Shown here one piece after another: positions 23,201-32,323 of a stretch of 64,000 nucleotides of DNA; position 1 is the stretch's first letter, and the number at the start of each line of letters is the position of its first letter. This DNA comes from Crocinitomicaceae bacterium. GTDB taxonomy: Bacteria; Bacteroidota; Bacteroidia; Flavobacteriales_D; Crocinitomicaceae. Where the stretch lies: NCBI GenBank assembly GCA_020635955.1, contig JACJYW010000004.1, positions 1-64,000 of the forward strand, written 5' to 3'. The notes beneath the pieces were generated by a model, which worked only from the letters and a program-made list of their open reading frames with translations, was not told where the DNA came from and ran no database searches. The translations under genes were made by a program, and so were the position numbers.

Positions 23201-24706
23201 ATCCTTGATATCAATTACACCGGTGAAAACATTACGTGCAAAATGCCCTTTTTTAACTAAAATATTGGCGTAATCATAACCATAAATGCCAACATTTTGA
23301 AGTAATCCGCTAAACTCAATATCAAGGCTCTTCTCATCAAAACCTTTCCCTTTGACCTTAAGATAACCGCTGACATTATCCATGATGTCATTTTTGGCGA
23401 TTACCCCCATGTTCAAACCTCTTACTTCAATATGTTTCCCAACATCTCCCTGTGCTCCGGTGTAATGATACAGTCCGTCATTCTCATTATAGATGAATTT
23501 TAAACCGTATTCAGATGAGATATCACCCACACCAGTATAAAGATCTCCGTCCACCACAAAATCGGACAAATAACCTATGTAGCGTCCGTTCTCCAATCTG
23601 ATAACATCTGCAGCAGCATATTGATTAAGATTTTTCATCATATCCTCATATGCCTTTTTATCCATAAGCGGTTTTAAGTTTAATTTCTTTAGGTCAGAGA
23701 TGGATGTTCTGAACAATTCAATCTCCTCTTCAAAAAATGAACTCTTGATATCATCCAGATCAGGAATTTGAAAATTCCCTTTAATGCGAGTAGTATCTAA
23801 CATAGCCAGATCCACATTCTTCAATTTCATCCCATGGATGGGACCACTTACTTCTATATTATTGATCTTTAGCTTATCATTCATTCCCCAAATTGAAGGA
23901 ACAAAGAAGGCAAGATCTCCAAATGAAAGTGTAGAATTTTTAATGTGCGCATTAAACTTCACATCATCCATGAAGTCATTAAAATCTTCAGCTCCATTAG
24001 GTGTTAGCAATTCCAGGTAATCTGCATAGAGATAGGTTTGATTCAGGGCCAGTTTTAGCTTCTTCAATGAAATGGCTTGTGGACCATAGGAAAGATCAGT
24101 GGACAGTTTCGTAAGCTTTAATCCAGATCTATCCTCAAATTGCAGATTTTCCAAATTGATCGCTATTTGGGGCCCCATCATCCTAAAATCACTGAAAGCT
24201 CCACTAAAGTGACTGAATTCCAAATTACTAAAATCCAATCCATTAGGAAGTGTATCGGCATTTTGATCCTGGTAAATGAAATGCATATCATTTAACTGGA
24301 TGGCCTGTATATTTATTGCGAATTCAGAACTGGTTGTATCTTCAGATTCTGTGGCAAAATAATCAACAATGTGCTGGAAGTTCAAGGTGGAATCTCCCAG
24401 ATATTTACGGATATGGATGTGACCTTCATTCAAGGTTACGTTCGATAGTTTCACAAATGACTCCTTTAAGCTCCAATCTGCAATATCTGCATGAATGAGC
24501 TGTGTATACAGAAAAGTATCCTTTTGAATATCTTCAATATAGACACCTTCGATATCCACTTTATCAATGAAAACTATATCTACCTTATCAATTCGAACCT
24601 CAGTGCCCAATTCCTTGGTCAAATACCAGGATGCCTGATGCGCTAACCAGGTTTGGAACCATGAAGTTCTGATTGCTATGACCAGAAATACCAAAAGCAA
24701 GATCAC
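20225..24706 (-). CDS. tamB: Translocation/assembly module TamB-like protein
   Basis: A 1493-residue protein with one N-terminal transmembrane segment (residues 2-12) and a very long strand-rich periplasmic region. The C-terminal part carries the TamB (DUF490) domain, with ELNKQFLSLLVLRKFIP and SEKVNLEVGLS near residues 1280-1350. TamB acts in outer-membrane protein or lipid transport. The given start is GTG. The frame remains open for about 18 codons upstream with membrane-like sequence (ILRFLRRLLHLSLELV) but no standard start codon, so the true N-terminus may be longer. It overlaps the 5' flank of the divergent tsaD. Confidence 0.9.
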   Translation of the reverse strand: MILLLVFLVIAIRTSWFQTWLAHQASWYLTKELGTEVRIDKVDIVFIDKVDIEGVYIEDIQKDTFLYTQLIHADIADWSLKESFVKLSNVTLNEGHIHIRKYLGDSTLNFQHIVDYFATESEDTTSSEFAINIQAIQLNDMHFIYQDQNADTLPNGLDFSNLEFSHFSGAFSDFRMMGPQIAINLENLQFEDRSGLKLTKLSTDLSYGPQAISLKKLKLALNQTYLYADYLELLTPNGAEDFNDFMDDVKFNAHIKNSTLSFGDLAFFVPSIWGMNDKLKINNIEVSGPIHGMKLKNVDLAMLDTTRIKGNFQIPDLDDIKSSFFEEEIELFRTSISDLKKLNLKPLMDKKAYEDMMKNLNQYAAADVIRLENGRYIGYLSDFVVDGDLYTGVGDISSEYGLKFIYNENDGLYHYTGAQGDVGKHIEVRGLNMGVIAKNDIMDNVSGYLKVKGKGFDEKSLDIEFSGLLQNVGIYGYDYANILVKKGHFARNVFTGVIDIKDDNLALNYDGMVDLNGMMHFDFDITIDSAHVAQLTKKEQQLYQSLATSVSVNVYGTGMNEFYGDVSVRNFAYKDDKVDLNMKELTLHVSRQDEADTIVLRSPYVDMDLTGKYDLNDVAHVLIDQFSYVIDNLVEPDKNYAGKQEFYNLDIRLKDVNPLLAMVDENLKIATNSQIRSEFSQVEKSFALDFNSDSISYGKMRFEEINFDNNFDSLKANMYYEVDYVQINDSLAVRDLYFDSYAKKNKFVTTTGWDGVGKMEPALLAFETEVSKRKDLLTVFRPSFFFLQGHKYNIKRDSKVLWNPEEIVIEEFNIYGESNYIQLDGIISEDPKDWLGIEIHDFDLSDLNGLVGDLELAGIVNINGRAADVYNAIRLEAEADIKDLYLNQQKVGDIGLITKYAAETKSLDVSGELWRDNIKTFGFSGDYFIERKSDNINLIVDFDKTDISFLNAFEDPYLYTNISGILDGELKITGELESPIITGVLDVVTAKLKVPMFNVFYGLSGKIKFNDGEMISDHLTVFDQEGNKADAQMQIYHYDWADWNYNINLDIDNPNITKQFLAMDTYYKEGDYYYGKAYVTGYVGIFGYDDMTEIEVDLKTKKGTSLVLPMYGSSDLEEGSFVIFDSTFFLPDSLKNQDVANDVNEVSRLGMTLAMKFHVTKDAEVKIVFDPLTEDQIVSKGTGDIEINMDDFGDMTMYGEYIIRDGAYEMRMKGIKEDFLLQDGGTVQWTGTPYDAYLNINAQFVRTVSMADIIPPEAGNARNRKDVVYGLLKMRNTLMDPKISFGIEAPETNELGVKALAEINGNVDELNKQFLSLLVLRKFIPRYGGGAGGSDAMLGLAESQINSLLSGMSEKVNLEVGLSEDTKTIGQTAQLNERTTIKTSFGVLTGEEASSDGGNFVGDVDIEYRLNDDGTFTMNFFNETNSSSSTAQGRFTQGVSLHYQETFNTTKQFRAWQKFLNVFRKKENRVNFEKINRRSEKWVPIPTDSTSTN

Positions 24707-24757
24707 TAACTCTAGAGAGAGGTGAAGTAATCGACGCAGAAATCTTAGTATTTTACC

Positions 24758-24765
24758 TACTTTTG
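24758..24765 (+). promoter_or_regulatory. Probable -7 element of tsaD
   Basis: TACTTTTG matches TAnnTTTG and would start transcription near 24772. This supports the start codon at 24799 over the one at 24763. Confidence 0.4.
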
Positions 24766-24798
24766 CTATGGCTTAAAAATTTTGTTAAAAGTAATCAT

Positions 24799-25821
24799 TT
24801 GCGTTCGAAAGACATCATAATTCTGGGAATAGAATCATCATGTGATGATACATCAGCAGCTATATTAAAAAACGGACAAATGCTGTCCAATATTGTAGCC
24901 GGACAAAAGGTCCATGAACAATATGGAGGTGTAGTTCCTGAACTCGCTTCAAGAGCTCATCAACAACATATTGTACCTGTCGTAGACGCAGCCATCAAAG
25001 AAGCAGGAATCAAAAAAGAAGATATTTCTGCTGTAGCCTTTACGAGAGGTCCCGGATTATTAGGATCACTTTTAGTTGGCGTTTCCTTTGCTAAAAGTTT
25101 TGGTATGGCCTTAGACATTCCTTTGATAGAAGTCAATCATATGCAGGCCCATATTCTTGCTCATTTTATTAAAAATGATGAGGAAAAGTATCCACAGTTT
25201 CCATTTCTCTGTTTAACCGTTTCTGGAGGACATACCCAAATTGTGTTGGTTAGAGATTATTTTGACATGGAAATTTTGGGACAAACTAAAGATGATGCCG
25301 CAGGTGAGGCCTTTGATAAGGCCGCTAAATTGCTTGGTTTACCCTATCCTGGTGGTCCGTTGGTGGATAAACACGCTAAAAATGGAGATCCGAAGAAATT
25401 TGAGTTTCCTATTGCCAGTGTGGGAGAATATGATTTCAGCTTCAGCGGCTTAAAAACTTCACTCCTTTACTTTCTCAAAAACAACCTGGAGATCAATCCG
25501 AAATTCATTGATGAAAATTTGGATGATATTTGTGCATCTTACCAGGATACCATTATTAGAACTTTATTCAACAAACTAGTAAAGGCAGCCAGACAATATG
25601 GTGTTAAAGATGTGACCATTGCAGGCGGAGTTTCTGCAAACTCTCAATTAAGAAGCGAATTAGAAAAAGTAGGTCAAAAAGAAGGCTGGAACACTTTTAT
25701 CCCTCCATTTCAGTTTTGTACGGATAATGGTGGCATGATAGCTATTGCTGGCTATTACAAGTATTTGGAGCAAGATTTCGTAGGTCAGGACATAGTGCCT
25801 TCAGCCCGTTTGAAATTCTAA
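24799..25821 (+). CDS. tsaD: tRNA threonylcarbamoyladenosine biosynthesis protein TsaD
   Basis: A 340-residue ASKHA-fold enzyme that transfers the threonylcarbamoyl group to A37 of ANN-decoding tRNAs. Visible features are ILGIESSCDDTSAA at the N-terminus, metal-binding HMQAH (His114 and His118), SGGHTQ, the PYPGGPLVDK segment and C-terminal CTDNGGMIA. I chose the TTG at 24799 as start because it puts the conserved N-terminus 6-8 residues in; an in-frame TTG at 24763 would add an unusual 12-residue leader. It is transcribed divergently from tamB. Confidence 0.96.
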   Translation: MRSKDIIILGIESSCDDTSAAILKNGQMLSNIVAGQKVHEQYGGVVPELASRAHQQHIVPVVDAAIKEAGIKKEDISAVAFTRGPGLLGSLLVGVSFAKSFGMALDIPLIEVNHMQAHILAHFIKNDEEKYPQFPFLCLTVSGGHTQIVLVRDYFDMEILGQTKDDAAGEAFDKAAKLLGLPYPGGPLVDKHAKNGDPKKFEFPIASVGEYDFSFSGLKTSLLYFLKNNLEINPKFIDENLDDICASYQDTIIRTLFNKLVKAARQYGVKDVTIAGGVSANSQLRSELEKVGQKEGWNTFIPPFQFCTDNGGMIAIAGYYKYLEQDFVGQDIVPSARLKF

Positions 25822-25827
25822 GAAAGC

Positions 25828-27057
25828 TTATTTCAATTGAAACTTCTCTTCAGCCATTTCAGCAATGTATTCACCAATTGCCAAAGATGCTGTTGCTGCT
25901 GGGGATGGTGCGTTCAGAACGTGAATTGAATTATCAGTATGTTCTATTCTAAAATCGTCTCTAGTATCACCGTCCTTACTCAATAAAAGCGCTCTAACTC
26001 CAGATCTTCCAGGTTTGATATCTTCCATTGTTAGATCAGGGATCATGGTTTGCAATGTTTTCAAGAATAAGCGTTTAGAAAAAGCTCTTCGATATTCGTT
26101 GATACCAAATTTCATATTACCAAAGAACAACTTCCAGGTTCCACCATAAGACAATGCGCTACAGGTATCTTTCATGCTGAAATCTGTTTTACCATAACCT
26201 TCTCTTTTGAATGTGAAAACAGCATTTGGTCCACACTCAATCTCACCATCTGTCATTCTGGTAAAATGAACGCCAAGAAATGGAAAATCAGGATTTGGAA
26301 CAGGATAGATCAGATTTTTCACTTTGTGTTTCGCCTGATCTGTTAATTCATAATAATCTCCCCTGAAACCGACCACTTTCTCTTTTAATTTAACACCATC
26401 TTTTTTGGCCATTCTGTCCGCTTGTAACCCAGCACAAAAGATCATTTTTCGTGTATTGATCTTTTGTTTATCTGTTATGATCACATGGTTCCCATCTTTA
26501 TCCTCAATGGCGATAACCTCTTCACCAAGCACCACTTTAGAGGCAGATTGCTTAGCCAATGCAACTTCAGCCATTTTATTGGTAGCACCAACAAAATCAA
26601 TGATTCCAGTACATGGAACCCAAATCCCTCCAATGCCTACCACATGTGGTTCAATTTCTTTGATCTGTGCTGCAGAGATCATTTCAATCCCTTCAGTATT
26701 ATTAGCAATACCATTTTCAAAGATCTTATTCATGAATGGAAGCTCAGATTCTTTAGTGGCAACGACTACTTTTCCACAAACATCATGATCCACACCATAT
26801 TCCTTAGCAAAAGCCACTAACTCATGTCTTCCTTTCACACAATTCTTAGCTTTTAATGACCCCGGCTTGTAATAAAGCCCGGAGTGAATAACGCCTGAAT
26901 TATGACCGGTTTGATGGGCCGCCAAATGATCTTCTTTTTCAATCAGAATGATCTTTAGATCTGGATTTCTTGTTTGCAATTTGTAAAGCGTAGCAGCTCC
27001 TACAATTCCACCGCCAATAATGGCTATATCGTATAATGTTGAGTTTTCCAAATTCAC
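25828..27057 (-). CDS. lhgO: L-2-hydroxyglutarate oxidase
   Basis: A 409-residue FAD-dependent oxidase of the LhgO family, which converts L-2-hydroxyglutarate to 2-oxoglutarate at the membrane. The N-terminal GGGIVGAATLYKL is the dinucleotide-binding motif, followed by the LhgO signature HQTGHNSGVIHSGLYYKPGS. A C-terminal GRSGVRALLLSKDG segment and the LNAPSPAATASLAIGEYIA end are typical. The start is a GTG at 27057 and the first codons overlap the divergent acyltransferase frame. It converges on tsaD with a 6-bp gap. Confidence 0.93.
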   Translation of the reverse strand: MNLENSTLYDIAIIGGGIVGAATLYKLQTRNPDLKIILIEKEDHLAAHQTGHNSGVIHSGLYYKPGSLKAKNCVKGRHELVAFAKEYGVDHDVCGKVVVATKESELPFMNKIFENGIANNTEGIEMISAAQIKEIEPHVVGIGGIWVPCTGIIDFVGATNKMAEVALAKQSASKVVLGEEVIAIEDKDGNHVIITDKQKINTRKMIFCAGLQADRMAKKDGVKLKEKVVGFRGDYYELTDQAKHKVKNLIYPVPNPDFPFLGVHFTRMTDGEIECGPNAVFTFKREGYGKTDFSMKDTCSALSYGGTWKLFFGNMKFGINEYRRAFSKRLFLKTLQTMIPDLTMEDIKPGRSGVRALLLSKDGDTRDDFRIEHTDNSIHVLNAPSPAATASLAIGEYIAEMAEEKFQLK

Positions 27058-27092
27058 TTAAATTTGAGTTCAAAATTAATCAAAGCTTGAGT

Positions 27093-28217
27093 TTGAACGA
27101 GGAAACAGCAAAAAAAATCCAACCTGTCCATTTTAAGAATCTGGATGCTTTGCGGTTTCTAGCTGCCTTGAGTGTTATTTTCTTTCATATTTCTCAGGAA
27201 GCAATTGCTGTCTATCCTGAACTTGAGACTAACACTATTGCTAAATGGATCTTAACCGTAGTTCAAAAAGGACATTTGGGAGTTAATTTCTTTTTCGTCC
27301 TCTCCGGTTTTCTGATCACTTATTTAATTCTCCATGAGCAAGAACAAACTGGTAATTTCTCTCTCAAAAAATTTCTCATCAGGAGAACCTTAAGAATTTG
27401 GCCATTGTATTTCATGGTGGTCCTGGTAGGTTTTGTCATTTTTCCTTTACTTATTGAAGATTATCATACTAATCATCACGCATGGCGTTATCTTTTATTT
27501 ATTGCCAACTTTGATGAGATCCTGGTGGGTGCAACAGACCCCATCAACTTCTTAACTGCGCCTTGGTCTGTGGCGGTAGAAGAACAATTTTATCTTTTCT
27601 GGGGAATTGCGCTCTTCGTTATTTTTAAAATCAAACAATTCAAACCTGTTTATCTAGTAATTTTGATCTATATCATCTCCTTTATTTTCAGGTGGATATA
27701 CTGGGATGATTATCGCACTTTATACTTCAGTACTTTCACCGTATGTCAGGATATTCTTACGGGGACTTTGCTTGGAATGGCTCTATTCAAAAAGAAAGCA
27801 TTTTTAGAAAAGATCAGGAAACTTTCAAAACTACGTGTCTTTGGAATATATCTAGTTGGATTTGCAATTTGCATTTTAAAGAACCAGATCTTTGCTGGAC
27901 AGCTGATCATTTTTGAACGTTCAGTATTATCCATTTTTTTTGGGTTCATAATTCTGGACCAGATAAGGGGTGAACACTCCATATTTAAGTTAGGTAAAAT
28001 TCAAGTATTCAATAATTTGGGGAAAATATCGTATGGATTATACATGTATCACCTTATTGTCATGTATTTGTTAATGAAATGGATGGGTGGATGGTTTAAT
28101 GAGGGTTATTGGGCATTTATCATTTTTGCAATATTTATACTAATATGTGTAGTTGTCATTTCGACTGTCAGCTACAGATTCATGGAGAAACCACTTTTGA
28201 AATTAAAGCCAAAATAA
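27093..28217 (+). CDS. Acyltransferase family 3 membrane protein
   Basis: About 374 residues from the TTG at 27093, which gives MNEETAKKIQPVHFKNLDAL; an ATG at 27036 in frame would overlap lhgO by 22 bp and is possible. The protein has about ten transmembrane segments. Conserved parts are LDALRFLAALSVIFFHIS with the catalytic His, VNFFFVLSGFLITYL, and APWSVAVEEQFYLFWG. Members of this family (OafA-like) O-acetylate cell-surface sugars. No SGNH domain is fused. It begins a likely operon with the next two genes (2-bp gap, then a 4-bp overlap). Confidence 0.9.
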   Translation: MNEETAKKIQPVHFKNLDALRFLAALSVIFFHISQEAIAVYPELETNTIAKWILTVVQKGHLGVNFFFVLSGFLITYLILHEQEQTGNFSLKKFLIRRTLRIWPLYFMVVLVGFVIFPLLIEDYHTNHHAWRYLLFIANFDEILVGATDPINFLTAPWSVAVEEQFYLFWGIALFVIFKIKQFKPVYLVILIYIISFIFRWIYWDDYRTLYFSTFTVCQDILTGTLLGMALFKKKAFLEKIRKLSKLRVFGIYLVGFAICILKNQIFAGQLIIFERSVLSIFFGFIILDQIRGEHSIFKLGKIQVFNNLGKISYGLYMYHLIVMYLLMKWMGGWFNEGYWAFIIFAIFILICVVVISTVSYRFMEKPLLKLKPK

Positions 28218-28218
28218 A

Positions 28219-28977
28219 ATGATCAAAGATTACGGAATATGTCATGTAGCTGTAGCTCCCTTAAGAGCCGAAGCATCTGATGCGGCTGAAATAGTAACCC
28301 AGCTTTTGTTTGGAGATCATGTGAAGATCATTGAAAAAGGTAAACCCTGGATCAAGATCTATTTTCCTGCAGATGACTATGAAGGTTATATGGATTTTAA
28401 ACAACTGCTTTATTTGGATGAGGATGAATTCCTTGAAAGTGATTCCTCTTCGAAGCAAGTGGTAACAGAAGGAAACATACAAGTAAATGGTCCTCTGGGA
28501 ATTCAAAATCTGTTTTTTGGAGCTACTTTACCAAATGCTAAAGGGAAACAATTTAGTATTGGTGAACATACTTATGACATTATATCCTCAACCCCTCCAT
28601 ACGAAAGAGCATTCATTGAAACAGCAATACTGTACAAGAACACACCTTATTTGTGGGGAGGGAAAGGAATTTACGGGATAGATTGCAGTGGCTTAACTCA
28701 AATGGTAGCGAAGATCCATGGTATTCATATTCCCAGAGATGCCTCACAACAAGTGTTTTCTGGAAAAGAAGTAAAGTTTGAAGATCGTGAAATTGGAGAT
28801 CTAATGTTCTTCATCAACGCCAAAGGTAAGGTTCATCATGTAGGAATCCTTATTGAAAAGGACAAGATCATTCATGCCGCAGGCTATGTAAGAATTGATC
28901 CTTGTGACGAGAAAGGTATTTTCAGGGAAGATTTTAATGAATATACTCATCAATTTCACTCTATGAGGCGAATATGA
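28219..28977 (+). CDS. SH3-domain NlpC/P60 peptidase
   Basis: A 252-residue murein peptidase. Residues about 5-70 form a bacterial SH3-like domain (ICHVAVAPLRAEAS...), and the NlpC/P60 domain covers about 125-250. The catalytic Cys is in YGIDCSGLTQM, the His in KVHHVGILIEKDKIIHAAG. This arrangement matches the YkfC/gamma-D-glutamyl-diamino acid endopeptidase type, which cleaves peptidoglycan stem peptides. There is no signal peptide, so it could act on cytoplasmic recycled muropeptides. The ATG directly follows the acyltransferase stop. Confidence 0.93.
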   Translation: MIKDYGICHVAVAPLRAEASDAAEIVTQLLFGDHVKIIEKGKPWIKIYFPADDYEGYMDFKQLLYLDEDEFLESDSSSKQVVTEGNIQVNGPLGIQNLFFGATLPNAKGKQFSIGEHTYDIISSTPPYERAFIETAILYKNTPYLWGGKGIYGIDCSGLTQMVAKIHGIHIPRDASQQVFSGKEVKFEDREIGDLMFFINAKGKVHHVGILIEKDKIIHAAGYVRIDPCDEKGIFREDFNEYTHQFHSMRRI

Positions 28978-29381
28978 TCCAGGTATTGATTCAACTTCAG
29001 CCAAAAAAAAGAGGATTTCATTTGATTACTAATGAAGTACTTAAAGCATTACCACAATTTCCTCAGACTGGTATCCTACATTTGTTCATACAACATACCT
29101 CAGCCGGTTTATGCATCAATGAGAATGCTGATCCTACTGTACTTCAAGATATGAACGCCTGGTTTGATGATAATATAAAAGAAAATGAACCCTACTATCG
29201 TCATATCTATGAAGGAGCAGATGATATGCCTGCTCATATCAAATCTGTCTTAACAGGCACAGAATTGAATATTCCCATTGTGAATGGTAAACTGGGGTTG
29301 GGAACCTGGCAAGGCATTTATTTGGGAGAATTTAGAAATCAGGCAGTTGGACGAAAAATAATTGCCACTATTATTTCTTAG
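28974..29381 (+). CDS. YjbQ family protein (UPF0047)
   Basis: A 135-residue protein of the secondary thiamine-phosphate synthase-like YjbQ family. The conserved segments HTSAGLCINENADPTVLQDM, DDMPAHIKS and LGTWQGIYLGEFRN are all present. The precise physiological role is not settled; purified relatives show weak thiamine-phosphate synthase activity. The start ATG overlaps the previous stop (ATGA), so the three genes form a translationally coupled run. Confidence 0.93.
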   Translation: MIQVLIQLQPKKRGFHLITNEVLKALPQFPQTGILHLFIQHTSAGLCINENADPTVLQDMNAWFDDNIKENEPYYRHIYEGADDMPAHIKSVLTGTELNIPIVNGKLGLGTWQGIYLGEFRNQAVGRKIIATIIS

Positions 29382-29480
29382 GCTTCGATTTGAAGATTCT
29401 TTCTCATTTATTTTTCCTTTCTGAAATTAGATTTTGATAAAAAATAAGTTAGTTTTACTGGAAACCCACCCCAATCTAGC

Positions 29481-31661
29481 ATGAGATCGATACTATTATT
29501 CGGACTTATTATATTATTTCATGGCCAATTATTTGCCCAAAATACTTCTGCATTCAAATTGGTTCAAGCAGGTGAAAAATATCTTAAAAAATCAGATTAT
29601 TCATCTGCAGTAAAATCCTTCAAAGAAGCCTTATCTATAGATCCTGACAATAAAAGATCGCTGGAAGCCATTGTCGAAATTTACCTGAATCATTATCAGT
29701 TGTATGATTCGGCTGCCATTTATATTGATAAACAACTAAAGCATATTGACCAGGATACCAATTATGTGATCTTTTACAATTATGCCAATTGTCTAAGACT
29801 TCAGGAGAAACACAAAGAAGCCATTACCCAGTATCAATTCTTCAAACAATATGGTCTACGAAAGGCAAAATCAAATAATCCGTTAGTGTTACAGGTGGAT
29901 CAGAATATAAATTACTGTATCAATGCAATGAAAAATGCGGAATCGATTTATGAACCTTTTAAGGTTGAGAATATGGATTTCTTTATCAATTCTGTGGAAT
30001 CAGAGCACACACCTGTTTACATGGAAAGTGAGAACCTGTTGCTATATAACGGACGATATCAGGATTATGATAATGAGCTCATGGATATGGATAATCAGTA
30101 TTTTGAGAACATCTATTACTTTGACCTTGAGGAGTCCGTTGCTTCTACTTATAATGAAGATATTGACCAAAAAACTCATCAATGTGTCGTTGCAGCTGTT
30201 CCCGGTAGTGATTCCATCATTGTTTTCTTTCAAAACAAACTCTGGATTTCAACCTACTCTGAAGACCGTCTGAACTCTCTAATGCCTTTGCCATCTGAAT
30301 TCGGCAGCTATTATTATCAACCCCATGGTGTTTTTTCTCATGACCGAAATACTTTCATTTTTAGCGCTCGATCTGAATATGGGAAACTTGATCTTTACGT
30401 AAGTAAAAAGCTCAATGGGGTTTGGTCAACACCTTTATTAATAAGCCCTAAGATCAACTCTGCTGAAGATGAAGATGGACCATTTCTATCTGAAGACGGT
30501 AAAGTTCTGTATTTTTCATCCAGGGGGCATAATAGTTCTGGTGGCTATGATCTTTTCAAATCAGAATTCAAAGATGGTGAATGGGGAACTCCACAAAACA
30601 TGGGCTACCCCATCAACTCAGCTGGTGATGACATATATATTTCCTGGAAATCAAACGGACGTGGCGGTTTCTTTGCTTCAAACAGAAATGGTGGTTTTGG
30701 AAGTATGGATATCTACCAGTTTGGATTGATCAAGAAGACAGTTAGAGGTTCTGTAAAAGACAACAAGGGTGAATTACTAGCTGATGTCAACGTTCAATTG
30801 ATCGATTATGAATTAGGATTGGTTGAAACGATTAAAACTGATGCCAGTGGTGATTTTTCATTTTTGGTTGACCCTGAAAGAAAATTTGAGATCAAAGGAA
30901 CAAAAGAAGGGTATTTTGATGATGCGAATTCCCTTGATACTTATACTGAAGATGATGTGATCGTTACTAATTTATCTCTTGAGAAAGACCCTGGTATTTC
31001 ACTTTTTATTTACGTGCAGGATGCTGAAACCGGCGATCCTATTGATAGTGTAATGGTAACATTGCAGGATAATATGGTTGATGAACGTGATTCTATTTTA
31101 ACCAACACTTCCGGAAGCTTCCATTATCCTTTAGCAGATAAAAAACTCAATGAAAGAGGGACATACAATATCACTCTTAGAAAAAAAGGATATCTGGTTC
31201 AGACTTTAACGTACAATGTTTTATTTGATCACGAAGGTCAATACAATGTTTTGGAAGACATGCATGTTAAACTAGAGAAAATAGAAATTGGTCTGGACTT
31301 AACCAAGATCATAGATCTTAATCCCATTTACTTTGACTACAACAAAGCTATCATTCGCCCTGATGCAGCTATAGAATTAGATAAGATCGTTCAGGTTATG
31401 AACGACAACCCTGAGATGATCATTGAACTGGGGTCGCATACAGATTCAAGAGGATCTGCGGACGCCAATCTTAAACTTTCAGACAAAAGAGCTAAGGCAT
31501 CTGCTAAATACATACAGGAAAGGATCACCAACCCTGAGCGCATTAACGGAAAGGGATATGGTGAAGAAAAACTGGTCAATGAATGTTCGGATGGTGTTCA
31601 ATGTTCTGAGCTGCAACATCAGGAAAACAGAAGAACCGAGTTTATCATCATTCAAATGTAA
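29481..31661 (+). CDS. OmpA-family protein with TPR, PD40 and carboxypeptidase-like domains (PorE-like)
   Basis: A 726-residue exported protein: signal peptide (residues 1-20, FHGQLFAQ), TPR repeats (about 22-110), WD40-like PD40 beta-propeller repeats (about 180-420; DGPFLSEDGKVLYFSSRGH and similar), two carboxypeptidase-regulatory-like domains (about 420-600) and a C-terminal OmpA peptidoglycan-binding domain (about 615-720, ELGSHTDSRGSADANLKLSDKRA). This is the architecture of PorE, a T9SS envelope component, and of its paralogues. Unlike PorE it has a SPI-type signal, not a lipobox. It is followed with a 1-bp overlap by the YggS gene. A second copy of this architecture is at 43734-45620. 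Confidence 0.85.
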   Translation: MRSILLFGLIILFHGQLFAQNTSAFKLVQAGEKYLKKSDYSSAVKSFKEALSIDPDNKRSLEAIVEIYLNHYQLYDSAAIYIDKQLKHIDQDTNYVIFYNYANCLRLQEKHKEAITQYQFFKQYGLRKAKSNNPLVLQVDQNINYCINAMKNAESIYEPFKVENMDFFINSVESEHTPVYMESENLLLYNGRYQDYDNELMDMDNQYFENIYYFDLEESVASTYNEDIDQKTHQCVVAAVPGSDSIIVFFQNKLWISTYSEDRLNSLMPLPSEFGSYYYQPHGVFSHDRNTFIFSARSEYGKLDLYVSKKLNGVWSTPLLISPKINSAEDEDGPFLSEDGKVLYFSSRGHNSSGGYDLFKSEFKDGEWGTPQNMGYPINSAGDDIYISWKSNGRGGFFASNRNGGFGSMDIYQFGLIKKTVRGSVKDNKGELLADVNVQLIDYELGLVETIKTDASGDFSFLVDPERKFEIKGTKEGYFDDANSLDTYTEDDVIVTNLSLEKDPGISLFIYVQDAETGDPIDSVMVTLQDNMVDERDSILTNTSGSFHYPLADKKLNERGTYNITLRKKGYLVQTLTYNVLFDHEGQYNVLEDMHVKLEKIEIGLDLTKIIDLNPIYFDYNKAIIRPDAAIELDKIVQVMNDNPEMIIELGSHTDSRGSADANLKLSDKRAKASAKYIQERITNPERINGKGYGEEKLVNECSDGVQCSELQHQENRRTEFIIIQM

Positions 31662-32323
31662 TGATCAAAGAAAGCCTCAGACAAATACTAGATAGGATAC
31701 CTGATTCGGTGACTCTTGTTGCTGTTTCTAAAACAAAACCTAATTCCGATATCCTGGAAGCTTATGAATCAGGTCAACGCATTTTTGGAGAAAACAAAGT
31801 ACAGGAACTTACCCAGAAGTATGAAGATCTGCCAAAAGATATTGAATGGCACATGATCGGTCATTTACAGTCTAACAAAGTTAAATACATTGCTCCATTT
31901 GTGCACTTGATCCATGGGATCGATTCTTTCAAACTTTTGAAAGAAGTGAACAAACAAGGAGAGAAAAATGATCGAATCATTCCTGTTCTACTCCAATTTC
32001 ATATTGCTCAGGAAGATACCAAGTTTGGATTTTCATTGGATGAAGCTGCAGATATGTTGTCTTCAACTGAATATAAACAACTATGCAATGTCCAGATCAA
32101 AGGTGTCATGGGTATGGCTACCTTTACGTCTGATAGCAGACAGGTTAGAGAAGAATTCCATGATCTTAAATTGATCTTTGATAAGCTCAAAAAACAATTT
32201 TTTAATGGTAATTCAGATTTTGAGATCATCTCCATGGGCATGTCCGGCGACTATGAATTAGCCATTGAGCAAGGAAGTAACATGATCAGAGTTGGAAGTT
32301 CAATTTTTGGAGGAAGACACTAA
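31661..32323 (+). CDS. YggS family PLP homeostasis protein
   Basis: A 220-residue YggS/PLPBP protein, a PLP-binding TIM barrel that buffers pyridoxal phosphate. VTLVAVSKTKP contains the PLP lysine (Lys24), followed by FGENKVQEL, WHMIGHLQSNK and a C-terminal SMGMSGDYELAIEQGSNM motif. The ATG overlaps the preceding stop (TAATG), so it is translated with the OmpA-family gene. It converges on the histidine kinase with a 4-bp overlap. Confidence 0.95.
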   Translation: MIKESLRQILDRIPDSVTLVAVSKTKPNSDILEAYESGQRIFGENKVQELTQKYEDLPKDIEWHMIGHLQSNKVKYIAPFVHLIHGIDSFKLLKEVNKQGEKNDRIIPVLLQFHIAQEDTKFGFSLDEAADMLSSTEYKQLCNVQIKGVMGMATFTSDSRQVREEFHDLKLIFDKLKKQFFNGNSDFEIISMGMSGDYELAIEQGSNMIRVGSSIFGGRH

